Counted from the stretch's first letter, positions 54,079 to 62,752 are shown. The stretch is 64,000 nt of DNA from Achromobacter marplatensis (GCF_002209535.1 NZ_NJIG01000014.1:62001-126000), one strand, 5' to 3'. A program made the numbers and translations. The notes: a model not told the origin generated them from the sequence alone.

Positions 54079-55272
54079 ATGGAAAACGCAACGCTGTATA
54101 CCCAAGTGCGCCCGGCCGGCGGCGAGCTGACGTCGGTGCTGGTGCGCGATGGGCGCATCCAGGCGCTGGGCGGCGCCGCCCCCGCCGGCGTGCCGGTGGT
54201 GGATGGCGGGGGCGCCCTGATCCTGCCGGGGCTGATCGACGCCCACGCGCATCTGGACAAGACGATGTATGGCATGCCCTGGTATCGCAACGAGGTGGGG
54301 CCGCGGCTGATCGACAAGATCGAGAACGAGCGCGCCGAGAAAAAGCGCCTGGGCATCGACCCGTATCGGCAGTCGGCGCGGCAGATCGTGATGTCGATCG
54401 CCGACGGCACCAGCCATATCCGCAGTCACGTGGACGTGGATACGGACATCGGGCTTGCGGCCATCGAAGGCGTGATGCGCGCCCGCGAGCAGTACCGCGA
54501 CCAGATCGACGTGGAACTCGTGGCCTTCCCGCAAAGCGGGCTGCTGATCCGCCCGGGCACGCTGGAACTGATGGACGAGGCCCTGCGCATGGGGGCGGAA
54601 GTCGTGGGTGGGCTGGACCCGGCCGGCATGGACCGCGACCCCAAGGGGCATCTGGACGCCATCTTCGGCCTGGCCGACAAGCACGGCAAGCCGATCGACA
54701 TCCACCTGCATGAGGCCGGCGAACTGGGCGCGTTTTCGATGCAGATGACGATCGACCGCGTGCTGGCGCTGGGCATGCAGGGCAAGGTCACCCTGTCGCA
54801 TTCGTTCTGCCTGGGCATGACGGACACGCAGGCCGTGCAGGCGCTGACGGATGGCCTGCTGGAGGCGGGCGTGCACATCATGACGACGGGGTCCGCATCG
54901 CGTCCCGTGCCCAATGTGGCGCGCCTGCGCCAGGCCGGCGTCACGGTCTGTACCGGCAACGACGGCATGCGCGACACCTGGGGTCCCTACGGCAAGCCCG
55001 ACATGCTGGAACGCACGATGCTGGTGGGCTTGCGCAACAACTTCCGGCGCGACGACGAATTGGCGCTGGCGATGGACGTGGCCACCTACGGCAACGCGCG
55101 CGTCATGAATCTGGCCGACTACGGCCTGGCGCCCGGTTGCCATGCGGACTTCGTGCTGGTGGACGCCGAAACGGTGGCCGAAGCGATCGTGTCGCGGCCC
55201 GTGCGCAAATTGGTCGTCAAGCGGGGCCGCGTGGTGGCCCGCGACGGTCGCGCGCTGGTGGAGGCACCCTGA
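54079..55272 (+). CDS. Cytosine-deaminase-like amidohydrolase
   Basis: A 397-residue metal-dependent amidohydrolase of the CodA type. The metal ligands are all present: H-x-H in LIDAHAHLDKTMYGMPW (about residue 56), the barrel histidines in DIHLHEAGELGAF (about 210) and LSHSFCLGM (about 240), and the acid in TVCTGNDGMRDTWGPYG (about 295). The SHVDVDTDIGL segment also fits CodA relatives. Such enzymes deaminate or open cyclic amidines, ureides and triazine-type rings. It ends with an overlap into the second amidohydrolase (TGATG), so they are coupled. Placed within an ABC uptake operon, it should act on the imported compound. Confidence 0.88.
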   Translation: MENATLYTQVRPAGGELTSVLVRDGRIQALGGAAPAGVPVVDGGGALILPGLIDAHAHLDKTMYGMPWYRNEVGPRLIDKIENERAEKKRLGIDPYRQSARQIVMSIADGTSHIRSHVDVDTDIGLAAIEGVMRAREQYRDQIDVELVAFPQSGLLIRPGTLELMDEALRMGAEVVGGLDPAGMDRDPKGHLDAIFGLADKHGKPIDIHLHEAGELGAFSMQMTIDRVLALGMQGKVTLSHSFCLGMTDTQAVQALTDGLLEAGVHIMTTGSASRPVPNVARLRQAGVTVCTGNDGMRDTWGPYGKPDMLERTMLVGLRNNFRRDDELALAMDVATYGNARVMNLADYGLAPGCHADFVLVDAETVAEAIVSRPVRKLVVKRGRVVARDGRALVEAP

Positions 55273-56759
55273 TGCGCGCCGCCGAAGGCCCGATCCTGCT
55301 GACTGCCCGCTGGGTGGTCGGCCATGAAAACGGGCGGCACTGCCTGTACGAGAACGGCGAAGTCGTCTTCGAAGGCAACCGCATCGTCTATGTCGGCCAT
55401 CGCTATCCGGGGCAAGTCGCGCGCCGTCATGACTACGGCCGCGCAATGATCGGCCCGGGCTTCGTGGACCTGGACGCGCTGTCGGACCTGGACACGACCA
55501 TCCTGGGTTTCGACAATTCTCCCGCGTGGCGCAAAGGCCGCATCTGGCCGGAAACCTACATGAAGCAGGGGCCGTACGAGATGTACACCCCCGCCGAACT
55601 GGCCTTCCAGAAGCGCTACGCCTTCGCGCAGTTGATCCGCAACGGCATCACCACCGCGTTGCCCATCGCGTCGCTGTTCTATCGCGTCTGGGGCGAGACT
55701 CGCGACGAATTCTTGTCGGCCGCCAACGCGGCTGGCGAACTGGGGCTGCGCGTGTATCTGGGGCCGGCGTACCGCAGCGGCCATACCTATGTGGATGGCG
55801 ACGGCAAGATCCGTTGCCATTACGACGAGGCGCGCGGCATGGCTGGCTTGGCCGAGGCCGTGGCGTTCTGCGACGAAATCGAAGGCCGCCACGATGGCCG
55901 CGTGCGCGCCATGCTGTCACCCGACCGCATCGAGACCTGTACGCCAGGCCTGTTGCGTGCATCGGCCGCTGCCGCGCGCGAGCGCGACATCCCGATCCGG
56001 CTGCATTGCTGCCAGTCGCGCCTGGAATACGACCTGGTGCTGGAGCAGCACGGCATGAGCCCGCCCGAGTGGCTGCAAAGCCTGGATTTCCTGTCCGAAC
56101 GCGCCTTGCTGCCGCACGGCACCTACGTGTCCGGTTCGCGCCACATTGAGCGGCCGGGGCGAGACATCGAAATCATTCGCGACGCGGGCGCCAGCATCGT
56201 GCATTGCCCGCTGGTGTCGGGACGCCACGGCGCAACGCTGGAGTCGTTCGCACGCTACCGCAAGATGGGGGTGAACATCGGCATGGGCACCGACACCTGG
56301 CCCCCCGACATGGTGTTGAACATGCAGGTGGGAATGATGCTGTGCCGGGTGGTCGAAGGCTCCACCGAAGCCGTGCGCTCGGAGGACTATTACGACGCCG
56401 CCACGGTCGGCGGCGCCGATGCCCTGGGCCGGCCCGACCTGGGCAGGCTGGCGGTGGGCGCCAAGGCCGACATCGTCGTATTCGACTTCTCGCACGACCG
56501 CAACGGCCAGATGATCGACCCGATCCAGACGCTGATGGTCAGCGGCAGCGGGCGGGACGTGTCGCAGGTGATCATCGACGGCCGTTTCGTCATGGTGGAC
56601 GGCCATATCGCGGGCTTCGACGCGCGCCTGGCGCAAGAGCAGGCGCAATCGCAGTTCGACGGCGTGATCGCGCGCTACCCCGACCGCACCTGGGGGCATC
56701 CCCCGGTCGACCAGATTTTCTCTTCCAGCTATCCGCGTCCCGCAAGGAGCCCGTCATGA
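55272..56759 (+). CDS. Chlorohydrolase-like amidohydrolase with altered H-x-H motif
   Basis: A 495-residue member of the ATZ/TRZ/SsnA-like amidohydrolase group. The N-terminal composite domain and barrel are clear, but where H-x-H is expected the protein reads IGPGFVDLDALSDLDTTILG, so both first metal histidines are Asp/Ala-type residues. Later ligand positions look kept: RLHCCQSRLEYDLV, LLPHGTYVSGSRHI, VHCPLVSGRHG and NIGMGTDTWPPDM. A metal site may be built differently, or the protein may be a regulatory or structural partner. The C-terminus (VGAKADIVVFDFSHDRN) is normal. It overlaps its neighbours on both sides, so it is a true operon member. Confidence 0.85.
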   Translation: MRAAEGPILLTARWVVGHENGRHCLYENGEVVFEGNRIVYVGHRYPGQVARRHDYGRAMIGPGFVDLDALSDLDTTILGFDNSPAWRKGRIWPETYMKQGPYEMYTPAELAFQKRYAFAQLIRNGITTALPIASLFYRVWGETRDEFLSAANAAGELGLRVYLGPAYRSGHTYVDGDGKIRCHYDEARGMAGLAEAVAFCDEIEGRHDGRVRAMLSPDRIETCTPGLLRASAAAARERDIPIRLHCCQSRLEYDLVLEQHGMSPPEWLQSLDFLSERALLPHGTYVSGSRHIERPGRDIEIIRDAGASIVHCPLVSGRHGATLESFARYRKMGVNIGMGTDTWPPDMVLNMQVGMMLCRVVEGSTEAVRSEDYYDAATVGGADALGRPDLGRLAVGAKADIVVFDFSHDRNGQMIDPIQTLMVSGSGRDVSQVIIDGRFVMVDGHIAGFDARLAQEQAQSQFDGVIARYPDRTWGHPPVDQIFSSSYPRPARSPS

Positions 56760-57796
56760 TGGCAATCCTACCGCGCCCGGCTGCGCCCGCGGCCAACGCC
56801 GCACCCGCCACGACCCCGACCTTGTCCGTGCGCGGGCTGTCGGTGGAATTCCCGACCCGCCACGGCATCCTGGTGGCCACGCGCGACATCAGTTTCGACA
56901 TCCAGCCCGGCGAAATCCTGGGCATGGTGGGCGAGTCCGGCGCGGGCAAGTCCTTGACCGGCATGGCGGTGATTGGCCTGCTGGAGCCGCCCGGACGCCT
57001 GGGCGGCGGCGAGATCCACCTGGCGGGCAAGCGCATCGACAACCTGCCGCCCAAGGCGCGCCAGCGACTGCGCGGCAAGGAGATCGGCGCGATCTTCCAG
57101 GATCCGCTGACTAGCCTGCACCCCTTGTTCACGGTGGGCGACCAACTGGTCGAAACCATCCGCCACCACGACAAGTGCTCCGCCGCCGCGGCGCGCGCCC
57201 GGGCGCTGGAATTGCTGTTGGCCGTGGGGATCCCGGCGGCCGACAAGCGCATCGACCACTATCCGCACCAGTTCTCGGGCGGCATGCGCCAGCGCGTGGT
57301 GATCGCGCTAGCCCTGGCGGCTCGGCCTGCGCTGATCATCGCGGACGAACCGACGACCGCGCTGGACGTGTCCGTGCAGGCGCAGATCACGGCGCTGTTG
57401 CGCCGGCTGTGCCGGGAACAAGGCACGTCGGTGCTGCTGGTGACCCACGACATGGGGGTGATCGCCGAGACCGCCGATCGCGTAGCCGTGATGTACGCCG
57501 GCCGCATCGTCGAAATCGGCCCGGTGCTGGACGTGCTGCGTCGTCCTGGCCACCCCTATACCCAGGGCCTGATGAACGCCATCCCGGGCCTGCGCCAGCG
57601 CGCCGCCCGGCTGAATCAGATCGACGGCGCCATGCCGCGCCTGCATGCCATGCCCGACGGCTGTGCGTTCCATCCCCGCTGCGCCCAGGCCGGGCCACGC
57701 TGCGCGCAGACGCGCCCGCCGTTGGCCGCCTCGCCAGCAGGCGCCACCGTCAGCGCCTGCTGGCTGCATCAAGGAGGAGTCGCTCATGCCGCGTAA
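56756..57796 (+). CDS. ABC transporter ATP-binding protein, DppD type
   Basis: A 346-residue ATPase. The Walker A motif is [17 protein letters not shown] (about residue 66), the Q-loop [14 protein letters not shown], the ABC signature [16 protein letters not shown], Walker [15 protein letters not shown] and the switch His in [12 protein letters not shown]. The C-terminal oligopeptide-transporter domain has the Cys cluster [14 protein letters not shown], typical of the Fe-S-like site of DppD/OppD. It starts by overlapping the amidohydrolase stop (ATGA) and overlaps the DppF-type gene by 11 bases. Confidence 0.94.
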   Translation: MMAILPRPAAPAANAAPATTPTLSVRGLSVEFPTRHGILVATRDISFDIQPGEILGMVGESGAGKSLTGMAVIGLLEPPGRLGGGEIHLAGKRIDNLPPKARQRLRGKEIGAIFQDPLTSLHPLFTVGDQLVETIRHHDKCSAAAARARALELLLAVGIPAADKRIDHYPHQFSGGMRQRVVIALALAARPALIIADEPTTALDVSVQAQITALLRRLCREQGTSVLLVTHDMGVIAETADRVAVMYAGRIVEIGPVLDVLRRPGHPYTQGLMNAIPGLRQRAARLNQIDGAMPRLHAMPDGCAFHPRCAQAGPRCAQTRPPLAASPAGATVSACWLHQGGVAHAA

Positions 57797-58772
57797 CGAT
57801 GACCTGCTGCTGCGGGCCGAAGACCTGGCCTGCTGGTTCGACGTATCGCCGCCCTGGCTGGAACGCACGCTGTCGCGCCAGCCCGAGCAAACGCTGAAGG
57901 CGGTTGACGGCGTGTCCCTGGCGGTGCCCCGAGGCACCACGCTGAGCATCGTGGGCGAATCCGGCTGCGGCAAGTCCACACTGGCCAAACTGCTGGTGGG
58001 CCTGGTGGCGCCCACACGCGGCACGCTGGAATACGGCCGCAACCGTGCCGGCGGCGTGCTGCACCCGCAGATGATCTTCCAGGACCCCTACGCCAGCCTG
58101 AACCCGCGCTGGCGCGTGGGCAACATCGTGGCCGAACCGATCATCACGCTAGGCCTGCGTAGCACGCCCGCCGACACGCGCCGGCGGGTCGATGACCTGC
58201 TGGAACTGGTCGGCCTGTCCGCCAGCGACGCCGGCCGCTTCCCCCACGAGTTCTCGGGCGGCCAGCGCCAACGCATTTCGATCGCGCGCGCCTTGGCAAC
58301 CGAAGCCGAGTTCCTGGTCTGCGACGAACCCACTTCCGCGCTGGACGTGTCGGTGCAGGCGCAGATCCTGAACCTGATGGGCGACCTGCAAAAGGAATTT
58401 GGCCTGACGTACGTGTTCATCAGCCACAACCTGTCAGTCGTGCGCCACGTGTCCGACAGCGTGGCGGTGATGTACTTGGGCAGGATCGTCGAGCAGGCGG
58501 CCGCCGACCAGTTGTTCGATTCGCCGCAGCATCCGTATACGCGGATGTTGCTGGATACGATTCCAGACCTGGAGGATCCCCGGCGCGACCGGGAACCCAT
58601 GGGCGGCGAAGTGCCGAACCCGATCCAGCCGCCGGCGGGGTGCACGTTTCATCCCCGCTGCCCGGATGCCCGGGAAGAGTGCCGCGTGGAAGTGCCGGAG
58701 GTTAGCAGCGTGGGTGGGCGGCAGTTACGGTGTCATGCGGTGAGGTGGGAGAGGGGGGCGGTGGCGGCTTAG
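57786..58772 (+). CDS. ABC transporter ATP-binding protein, DppF type
   Basis: A 328-residue ATPase that pairs with the DppD-type subunit. Walker A is IVGESGCGKSTLAKLLVG, the Q-loop MIFQDPYASLNPRWR, the signature FSGGQRQRISIARALA, Walker B LVCDEPTSALDVS and the switch His in FISHNLSVVRHV. The C-terminal Cys motif CTFHPRCPDAREEC is present. The N-terminus carries about 25 residues more than the core (CWFDVSPPWLERTLSRQPEQ), seen in some opine/peptide systems. It ends the operon; structured repeat copy B starts 42 bases after its stop. Confidence 0.94.
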   Translation: MPRNDDLLLRAEDLACWFDVSPPWLERTLSRQPEQTLKAVDGVSLAVPRGTTLSIVGESGCGKSTLAKLLVGLVAPTRGTLEYGRNRAGGVLHPQMIFQDPYASLNPRWRVGNIVAEPIITLGLRSTPADTRRRVDDLLELVGLSASDAGRFPHEFSGGQRQRISIARALATEAEFLVCDEPTSALDVSVQAQILNLMGDLQKEFGLTYVFISHNLSVVRHVSDSVAVMYLGRIVEQAAADQLFDSPQHPYTRMLLDTIPDLEDPRRDREPMGGEVPNPIQPPAGCTFHPRCPDAREECRVEVPEVSSVGGRQLRCHAVRWERGAVAA

Positions 58773-58813
58773 TGGGGTGTGGGGTTTGGGGGCGGTTGTG
58801 GTGTTCTTTTGAC

Positions 58814-58978
58814 GTCTGGCGTGTGGGTGGCCTGGGGCGCGCGGGTCAACGATTGCGGTCCGGAGCCTTCGCTCCGGACTGCCCCGTCGTCATCCTCGTG
58901 GCGGCCTGCGGCCGCTGCCTTCGGATTCCCTCGGGCTTATCGACTCCCCGCGCGCCCCAGGCCACCCAAGCGCCAGAC
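58814..58978 (+). repeat. Structured dispersed repeat, copy B
   Basis: The outer stem is 32 bases per arm (58814-58845 with 58947-58978) with two mismatches. The inner hairpin is identical to copy A (GTCCGGAGC/GCTCCGGAC, 58858-58879); the third hairpin is GCGGCC/GGCCGC with loop TGC (58901-58915), different in sequence from copy A but still paired. Unpaired segments ACGATTGCG, TGCCCCGTCGTCATC and GATTCCCTCGGGCTTATCGA are conserved. It lies 42 bases after the dppF-type stop, same strand. Confidence 0.75.
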
Positions 58979-58992
58979 TCCAGCAGCTGTGC

Positions 58993-59123
58993 CCTGACGT
59001 CAGCCGGGGAGGGCGGCGTGCTTGGGGTTCCCACCAACAGCGGGTGGTGGTGGAAGATCTTGCGGGGCCGCTCCATGCCGGCCGCGCGGGCGGCCTCGTG
59101 GAGCTTACGCAGTGTCTTGCGTC
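58993..59123 (+). repeat. Repeat block shared with 39067-39199
   Basis: Same order of CCTGACGTC, GTGCTTGGGGTTC, GGGTGGTGGTGGA and TGTCTTGCGTC as in the block after copy A. In the minus frame it can be read as a Pro/Arg-rich peptide, but with no initiation signal. Confidence 0.55.
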
Positions 59124-59158
59124 GTGGCTTTTTGCGCTGCGCGGTGCTGATCGCTTTC

Positions 59159-59225
59159 GTAGGATGGGTGGAGTGCGTTCGGGTAGGCCCATGAACGCCG
59201 GTGCGCGCCGCACGAAACCCATCAT
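59159..59225 (+). repeat. GTAGGATGGGT-type repeat, forward unit
   Basis: Starts GTAGGATGGGTGGAG and ends GAAACCCATCAT. It forms the left arm of a long inverted pair with 59281-59349. Confidence 0.65.
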
Positions 59226-59280
59226 CGGCGCAGGTGCGTGCCAATGGGGTTCCCATGACAGTTATGTCGATCATGACCGC

Positions 59281-59349
59281 ATGATGGGTTTCGCGCGTTG
59301 GACACTCTCATCCTGATGCGCGGACTTGCCGCGCTACACCCATCCTACC
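59281..59349 (-). repeat. GTAGGATGGGT-type repeat, reverse unit
   Basis: Starts ATGATGGGTTTC and ends CTACACCCATCCTAC, the reverse of the forward unit. The two units are separated by 55 bases. Confidence 0.65.
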
Positions 59350-59391
59350 GATGATGATGGGGCCGTAAGATGAGCGACAGTCTCCCCATTA

Positions 59392-59452
59392 GACGGGTGG
59401 CGCGCGTACAGGCCGGGCCAAGCACGCGGCTGCCTGCCGCGCGCCACCCGTC
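59392..59452. repeat. Long hairpin, 15-bp perfect stem
   Basis: GACGGGTGGCGCGCG at 59392-59406 pairs perfectly with CGCGCGCCACCCGTC at 59438-59452. The 31-base loop holds further short GC pairings. Not followed by a T run. Confidence 0.6.
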
Positions 59453-59544
59453 GCTCCACCCCCTCAATGACTGCGGGAACCCAAAGAAACCGACTCGCCA
59501 CCCACGCGCAAGCGACCACCGTGCGACGCACCACCAACGCGTAT

Positions 59545-59578
59545 GCCGATTACGCCCGCCCGCGCGGGCGCAATCGGC
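59545..59578. repeat. GC hairpin in the convergent gap
   Basis: GCCGATT pairs with AATCGGC outside and GCCCGC with GCGGGC inside, around a CCGC loop. One of five separate palindromic units between the dppF-type gene and dctM. Confidence 0.55.
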
Positions 59579-59645
59579 GGGCCTCGCAGCACTCGTCAGT
59601 CATCCCACCCCTAGCAGCGGACCAATCCAAGACGCCGGCAGCTCG

Positions 59646-59799
59646 TCGGCGGGGGCGCCATGGCTGCGAGCAACCTCGATGCGCCCGAGGGAATCTGAAG
59701 GGAAGGCCGTAGGCCTGGACGAAGATGACAACGGGGCAGTCCGGCGCCCGCGCGCCGGACCGCAATCGTGGGCGCGAGTGGCCATGGCGCCCCCGCCGA
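59646..59799 (-). repeat. Structured dispersed repeat, copy C (inverted)
   Basis: Read on the minus strand the outer stem is a perfect 19 bp (59781-59799 with 59646-59664) of a sequence unlike those of copies A and B. The inner hairpin is GTCCGGCGC/GCGCCGGAC (59739-59760), which changes an A-T pair of the other copies to C-G while keeping 9 bp and a four-base loop; the third hairpin is AGGCC/GGCCT (59704-59716). Unpaired segments ACGATTGCG, TGCCCCG, GTCATCTTCGT and GATTCCCTCGGGC are conserved. It begins 66 bases after the dctM stop, same strand. Confidence 0.75.
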
Positions 59800-59865
59800 T
59801 GGGCGACCGACGAAGCGCTCATCGGCCGCGGCCTAAAACCAATCGCGACCTACGAATCCCCCCCA

Positions 59866-61143
59866 TCACTTCCCGTAAACCAAATCCCTCAACCCTAACG
59901 ACAGTCCCGGCCAATAAGTAATCACCATCAAGCAAACGATCACGACACCCACAAACGGAATCAACGGCTTGATCAATCGCTCAAGCGGCAACTTAGCCAC
60001 CGCGCACGCCGCGAAAAGATTCACCCCGAACGGCGGCGTGATCATCCCCAGTGCCAGGTTCACCACCATGATGATCCCGAAGTGCACCGGTTCCACTCCA
60101 AATTTGAGCGCCACCGGCAGCAGCAACGGGGCCAGCACCACGATCGATGCCGACGTTTCGATGAACATCCCGATCACGAACAGCGCCGCGTTCACGCCCA
60201 TCAGGAACGAGAACTGCGTATCGAACAGCTGCGACAGCCAGACGCCCAGCGCATCCGGGATGCCTGCGCGGTTCAAGAGGAAGCTGAACACGCCCGCGTT
60301 GGCGATCACGAACATGATCACGGCCGTGGACACCACCGACTTGTGTAGCGTCGCGGACAGTTGCTTGAATGTCAGGCGGCGGTAGATGAACTTGCCCACC
60401 ACCACCGCATACATCACTGCCACCACCGACGCTTCGGTCGGCGTGAAGACGCCCCCGTAGATGCCACCCAGGATGATCACGGGCATCAAGAGCGCCAGCC
60501 AGGCGTTCTTGAACGCCGGCCACAGCGGTAGGCGGCCTTCGCCGTCGCGCTTGCCCAGGTTGTTGCGCTTGGCGTAGAACCACACGTAGAACATCAGCGC
60601 CACGCCGATCAGGATGCCGGGCATGACGCCGGCGATGAACAGCTCGCCGGTGGACGTATCGGTGGACACGGCATACAGGATCATCGGAATCGACGGCGGG
60701 ATGATCACGCCGAGTTCCGCCGCACTGGCTTGCAATGACGCCGCGAACGGCGCCGGGTAGCCGTGCCGGATCATGGCCGGGATCAGGATCGCGCCTACGG
60801 CGAAGGTGGTGGCCACGCTGGAGCCGGCGACCGCCGCGAAGATCATGCATGTCAGCACGCAGGTGCAGGCCAGGCCGCCCTGGATGCCGCCGACCACGCT
60901 CTTGGCGAATTCGACCATGCGTTCGGAGATGCCGCCGGCTTCCATCAGGTTGCCGGCCAGGATGAAGAAGGGGATGGCGACCAGGGGGTACTTGTCCAGC
61001 GCGGCGAACAGCTGCTGGGCGACGACCACCCAGGGCAGGCCGGCGGTGCCGACGCCTGCCAGGCTGGCCAGGCCAATCGACACGGCGACCGGCACGGACA
61101 GCCCGAAGAAGATCAGCATCGAGACAATCATTATTTGGGACAT
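59866..61143 (-). CDS. dctM: TRAP transporter large permease (DctM)
   Basis: A 425-residue polytopic protein, the ion-coupled channel subunit of a TRAP C4-dicarboxylate-type transporter. About twelve helices; conserved parts include LAALDKYPLVAIPFFILAGNLME-like sequence near residue 50, VGGIQGGLACTCVLTCMIFAAVAGSS, ASAAELGVIIPPSIPMILYAV and GMITPPFGVNLFAACAV near the end. It is the last gene of the dctP-dctQ-dctM operon (minus strand), 36 bases after dctQ. Substrates of the family include C4-dicarboxylates, ectoine, sialic acid and keto acids; unknown here. Confidence 0.93.
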   Translation of the reverse strand: MSQIMIVSMLIFFGLSVPVAVSIGLASLAGVGTAGLPWVVVAQQLFAALDKYPLVAIPFFILAGNLMEAGGISERMVEFAKSVVGGIQGGLACTCVLTCMIFAAVAGSSVATTFAVGAILIPAMIRHGYPAPFAASLQASAAELGVIIPPSIPMILYAVSTDTSTGELFIAGVMPGILIGVALMFYVWFYAKRNNLGKRDGEGRLPLWPAFKNAWLALLMPVIILGGIYGGVFTPTEASVVAVMYAVVVGKFIYRRLTFKQLSATLHKSVVSTAVIMFVIANAGVFSFLLNRAGIPDALGVWLSQLFDTQFSFLMGVNAALFVIGMFIETSASIVVLAPLLLPVALKFGVEPVHFGIIMVVNLALGMITPPFGVNLFAACAVAKLPLERLIKPLIPFVGVVIVCLMVITYWPGLSLGLRDLVYGK

Positions 61144-61179
61144 GGCGATATCTGCTGCTCAGGTTCGATAAGGGGCGGC

Positions 61180-61680
61180 TTAGCCTTGCGCGTCGTTGCG
61201 CACGGGCACGTCTTCTTCTTCGCCGGCGCACCAGCGGGCCAACACGGCGATGGCGGCCAGCGTCGCGCCAACCGGGATCGCCAGATAGATCCACGAAATC
61301 GAAATATCCAGGCTGGGAACGGTCTGGAATCGCACGCGGTAGGTCATGTTGCCGCCGATCCAGGCCAAAAAGCCCAGGAAGCTGGCGCAGATCAATCCGA
61401 TGATGGCCTCAAGCACACGGCGTTTCGTGCCGCCCAGCAGGTTGCGCAGCAGTTCCACGCTGATCATGGCGCCGTGGCGAAAGGCCAGGGCCACGCCCAG
61501 TAGCACGGTCCAGATCAGGAGGGCGCGGGTCAGCACCTCGCTCCAGTCGGCGGGCGAATGCAGCACGAAGCGGGCAACCACCTGATAGAACGCGGCGGCG
61601 GCGGCGGCCACCAGCAAAAGTTGGGCAAAGATCGAGACCAGTTTGAACAGGCCGCGGTCGAAAGCGCATAGCAAACGCAT
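61180..61680 (-). CDS. dctQ: TRAP transporter small permease (DctQ)
   Basis: A 166-residue four-helix membrane protein. Helices are near residues 10-35, 45-68 (with VARFVLHSPADWSEVLTRALLIW, the family hallmark between helices), 85-105 and 130-150. DctQ bridges the binding protein and DctM. ATG 61680 starts at the first helix; ATG 61707 adds nine residues. It lies between dctP (97-base gap) and dctM. Confidence 0.92.
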   Translation of the reverse strand: MRLLCAFDRGLFKLVSIFAQLLLVAAAAAAFYQVVARFVLHSPADWSEVLTRALLIWTVLLGVALAFRHGAMISVELLRNLLGGTKRRVLEAIIGLICASFLGFLAWIGGNMTYRVRFQTVPSLDISISWIYLAIPVGATLAAIAVLARWCAGEEEDVPVRNDAQG

Positions 61681-61777
61681 GATGAATCCCGGTAGCAAGG
61701 GGCGCAATGGACTGAGGGGACGGCAAGCGGCGGGATATCGATCCCGCCGCAGGGCCGAACCGGGGTGGTGGCCCGGC

Positions 61778-62752
61778 TTACTTGGTGTCGCGGATCGAGT
61801 CGATCAGCTTCTTGTCGAACTTCTTGTAGTACTCGGGGTAGGCGGGCTCGACGGCGGCGGCGAACGCGGCGCGATCCACCTCGGACACCTGCATGCCTTC
61901 CTTCTTCAACTGCTCGACGCCCGTCTTCTCGATGTTGTCCACGTAGCCGCGCATGGCCAGGGCGGAATCCTTGCCAGCCTTGTCGAAGTTGGCCTTGTCG
62001 GCGGCCGACAAGCCGTCATAGACGTTGGCCGACATCAGCACCAGGGCGGGTCCGTACACGTGGCCCGTCAAGGACAGGTACTTCTGCATTTGCGACAGCT
62101 TGGCCGACGTGATCACCGACAGCGGGTTTTCCTGGCCGTCGATGGTGCCTTGTTGCAGGGCGGTGGCCACTTCAGGCCAGGCCATGGGCGTGGGCAGGAT
62201 GCCGATCTGGCGGAAAGCCGTGATGTGGATAGGGTTTTCCGTGGTGCGGATCTTCAGGCCCTTGGCGTCGGCCGGCGTCTTGACCGGGCGCACGTTGTTG
62301 GTCAGGTGGCGAAAGCCCTGCTCGCCCCAGGCGAGCGCGACGATGCCCCGGCTGGGGAACTTGGCCAGCATGTCCTGGCCGATCTTGCTGTCGAGCACCG
62401 TGCGGGCGTGCTGCAGGTCGCGCAGCAGGAAGGGGATATCGAAAACCCCAGTCTCGGGAACAAAATTGAGGGTCGCGCCTGTCGAAACGATGGCCAGGTC
62501 GATGGTGCCGATCTGCAGGCCTTCGATCACCTCGCGTTCACCGCCCAAGGCGCTGTTGGCGAATTGCTGTACCTTGTACTTGCCGCCGGAAGACGCCTCG
62601 ATGGACTTGGCCATGGCGTCGGCGCCGGCACCGTAGTGCGACGAGGTCGACAGGGCGTAGGCCATCTTCAGGGTGGTCTGGGCTGCCGAGGGCAGCGAGG
62701 TGGCGGCCGCGCAGGCGGCCAGGATCGTGGCCGCAAGCCAGGATTTACGCAT
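61778..62752 (-). CDS. dctP: TRAP transporter substrate-binding protein (DctP)
   Basis: A 324-residue periplasmic protein with a signal peptide (residues 1-24, ending AQT). The mature start LKMAYALSTSSHYGAGADAMAK is characteristic, and the substrate-carboxylate arginine region LKIRTTENPIHITAFRQIGI (about residue 168) is present, followed by WPEVATALQQGTIDGQENPL. The R-x-x-x-x-x-F-R-type clamp suggests an organic-acid ligand. First gene of the TRAP operon, divergent from the YbbP-like gene with about 120 bases between. Confidence 0.93.
   Translation of the reverse strand: MRKSWLAATILAACAAATSLPSAAQTTLKMAYALSTSSHYGAGADAMAKSIEASSGGKYKVQQFANSALGGEREVIEGLQIGTIDLAIVSTGATLNFVPETGVFDIPFLLRDLQHARTVLDSKIGQDMLAKFPSRGIVALAWGEQGFRHLTNNVRPVKTPADAKGLKIRTTENPIHITAFRQIGILPTPMAWPEVATALQQGTIDGQENPLSVITSAKLSQMQKYLSLTGHVYGPALVLMSANVYDGLSAADKANFDKAGKDSALAMRGYVDNIEKTGVEQLKKEGMQVSEVDRAAFAAAVEPAYPEYYKKFDKKLIDSIRDTK

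Noticed and set aside
59550-59822. 90-codon minus-strand frame over repeat copy C
   Set aside because: It reads through the hairpins of the structured repeat, and copies A and B do not keep the same frame, so it is not a protein gene.
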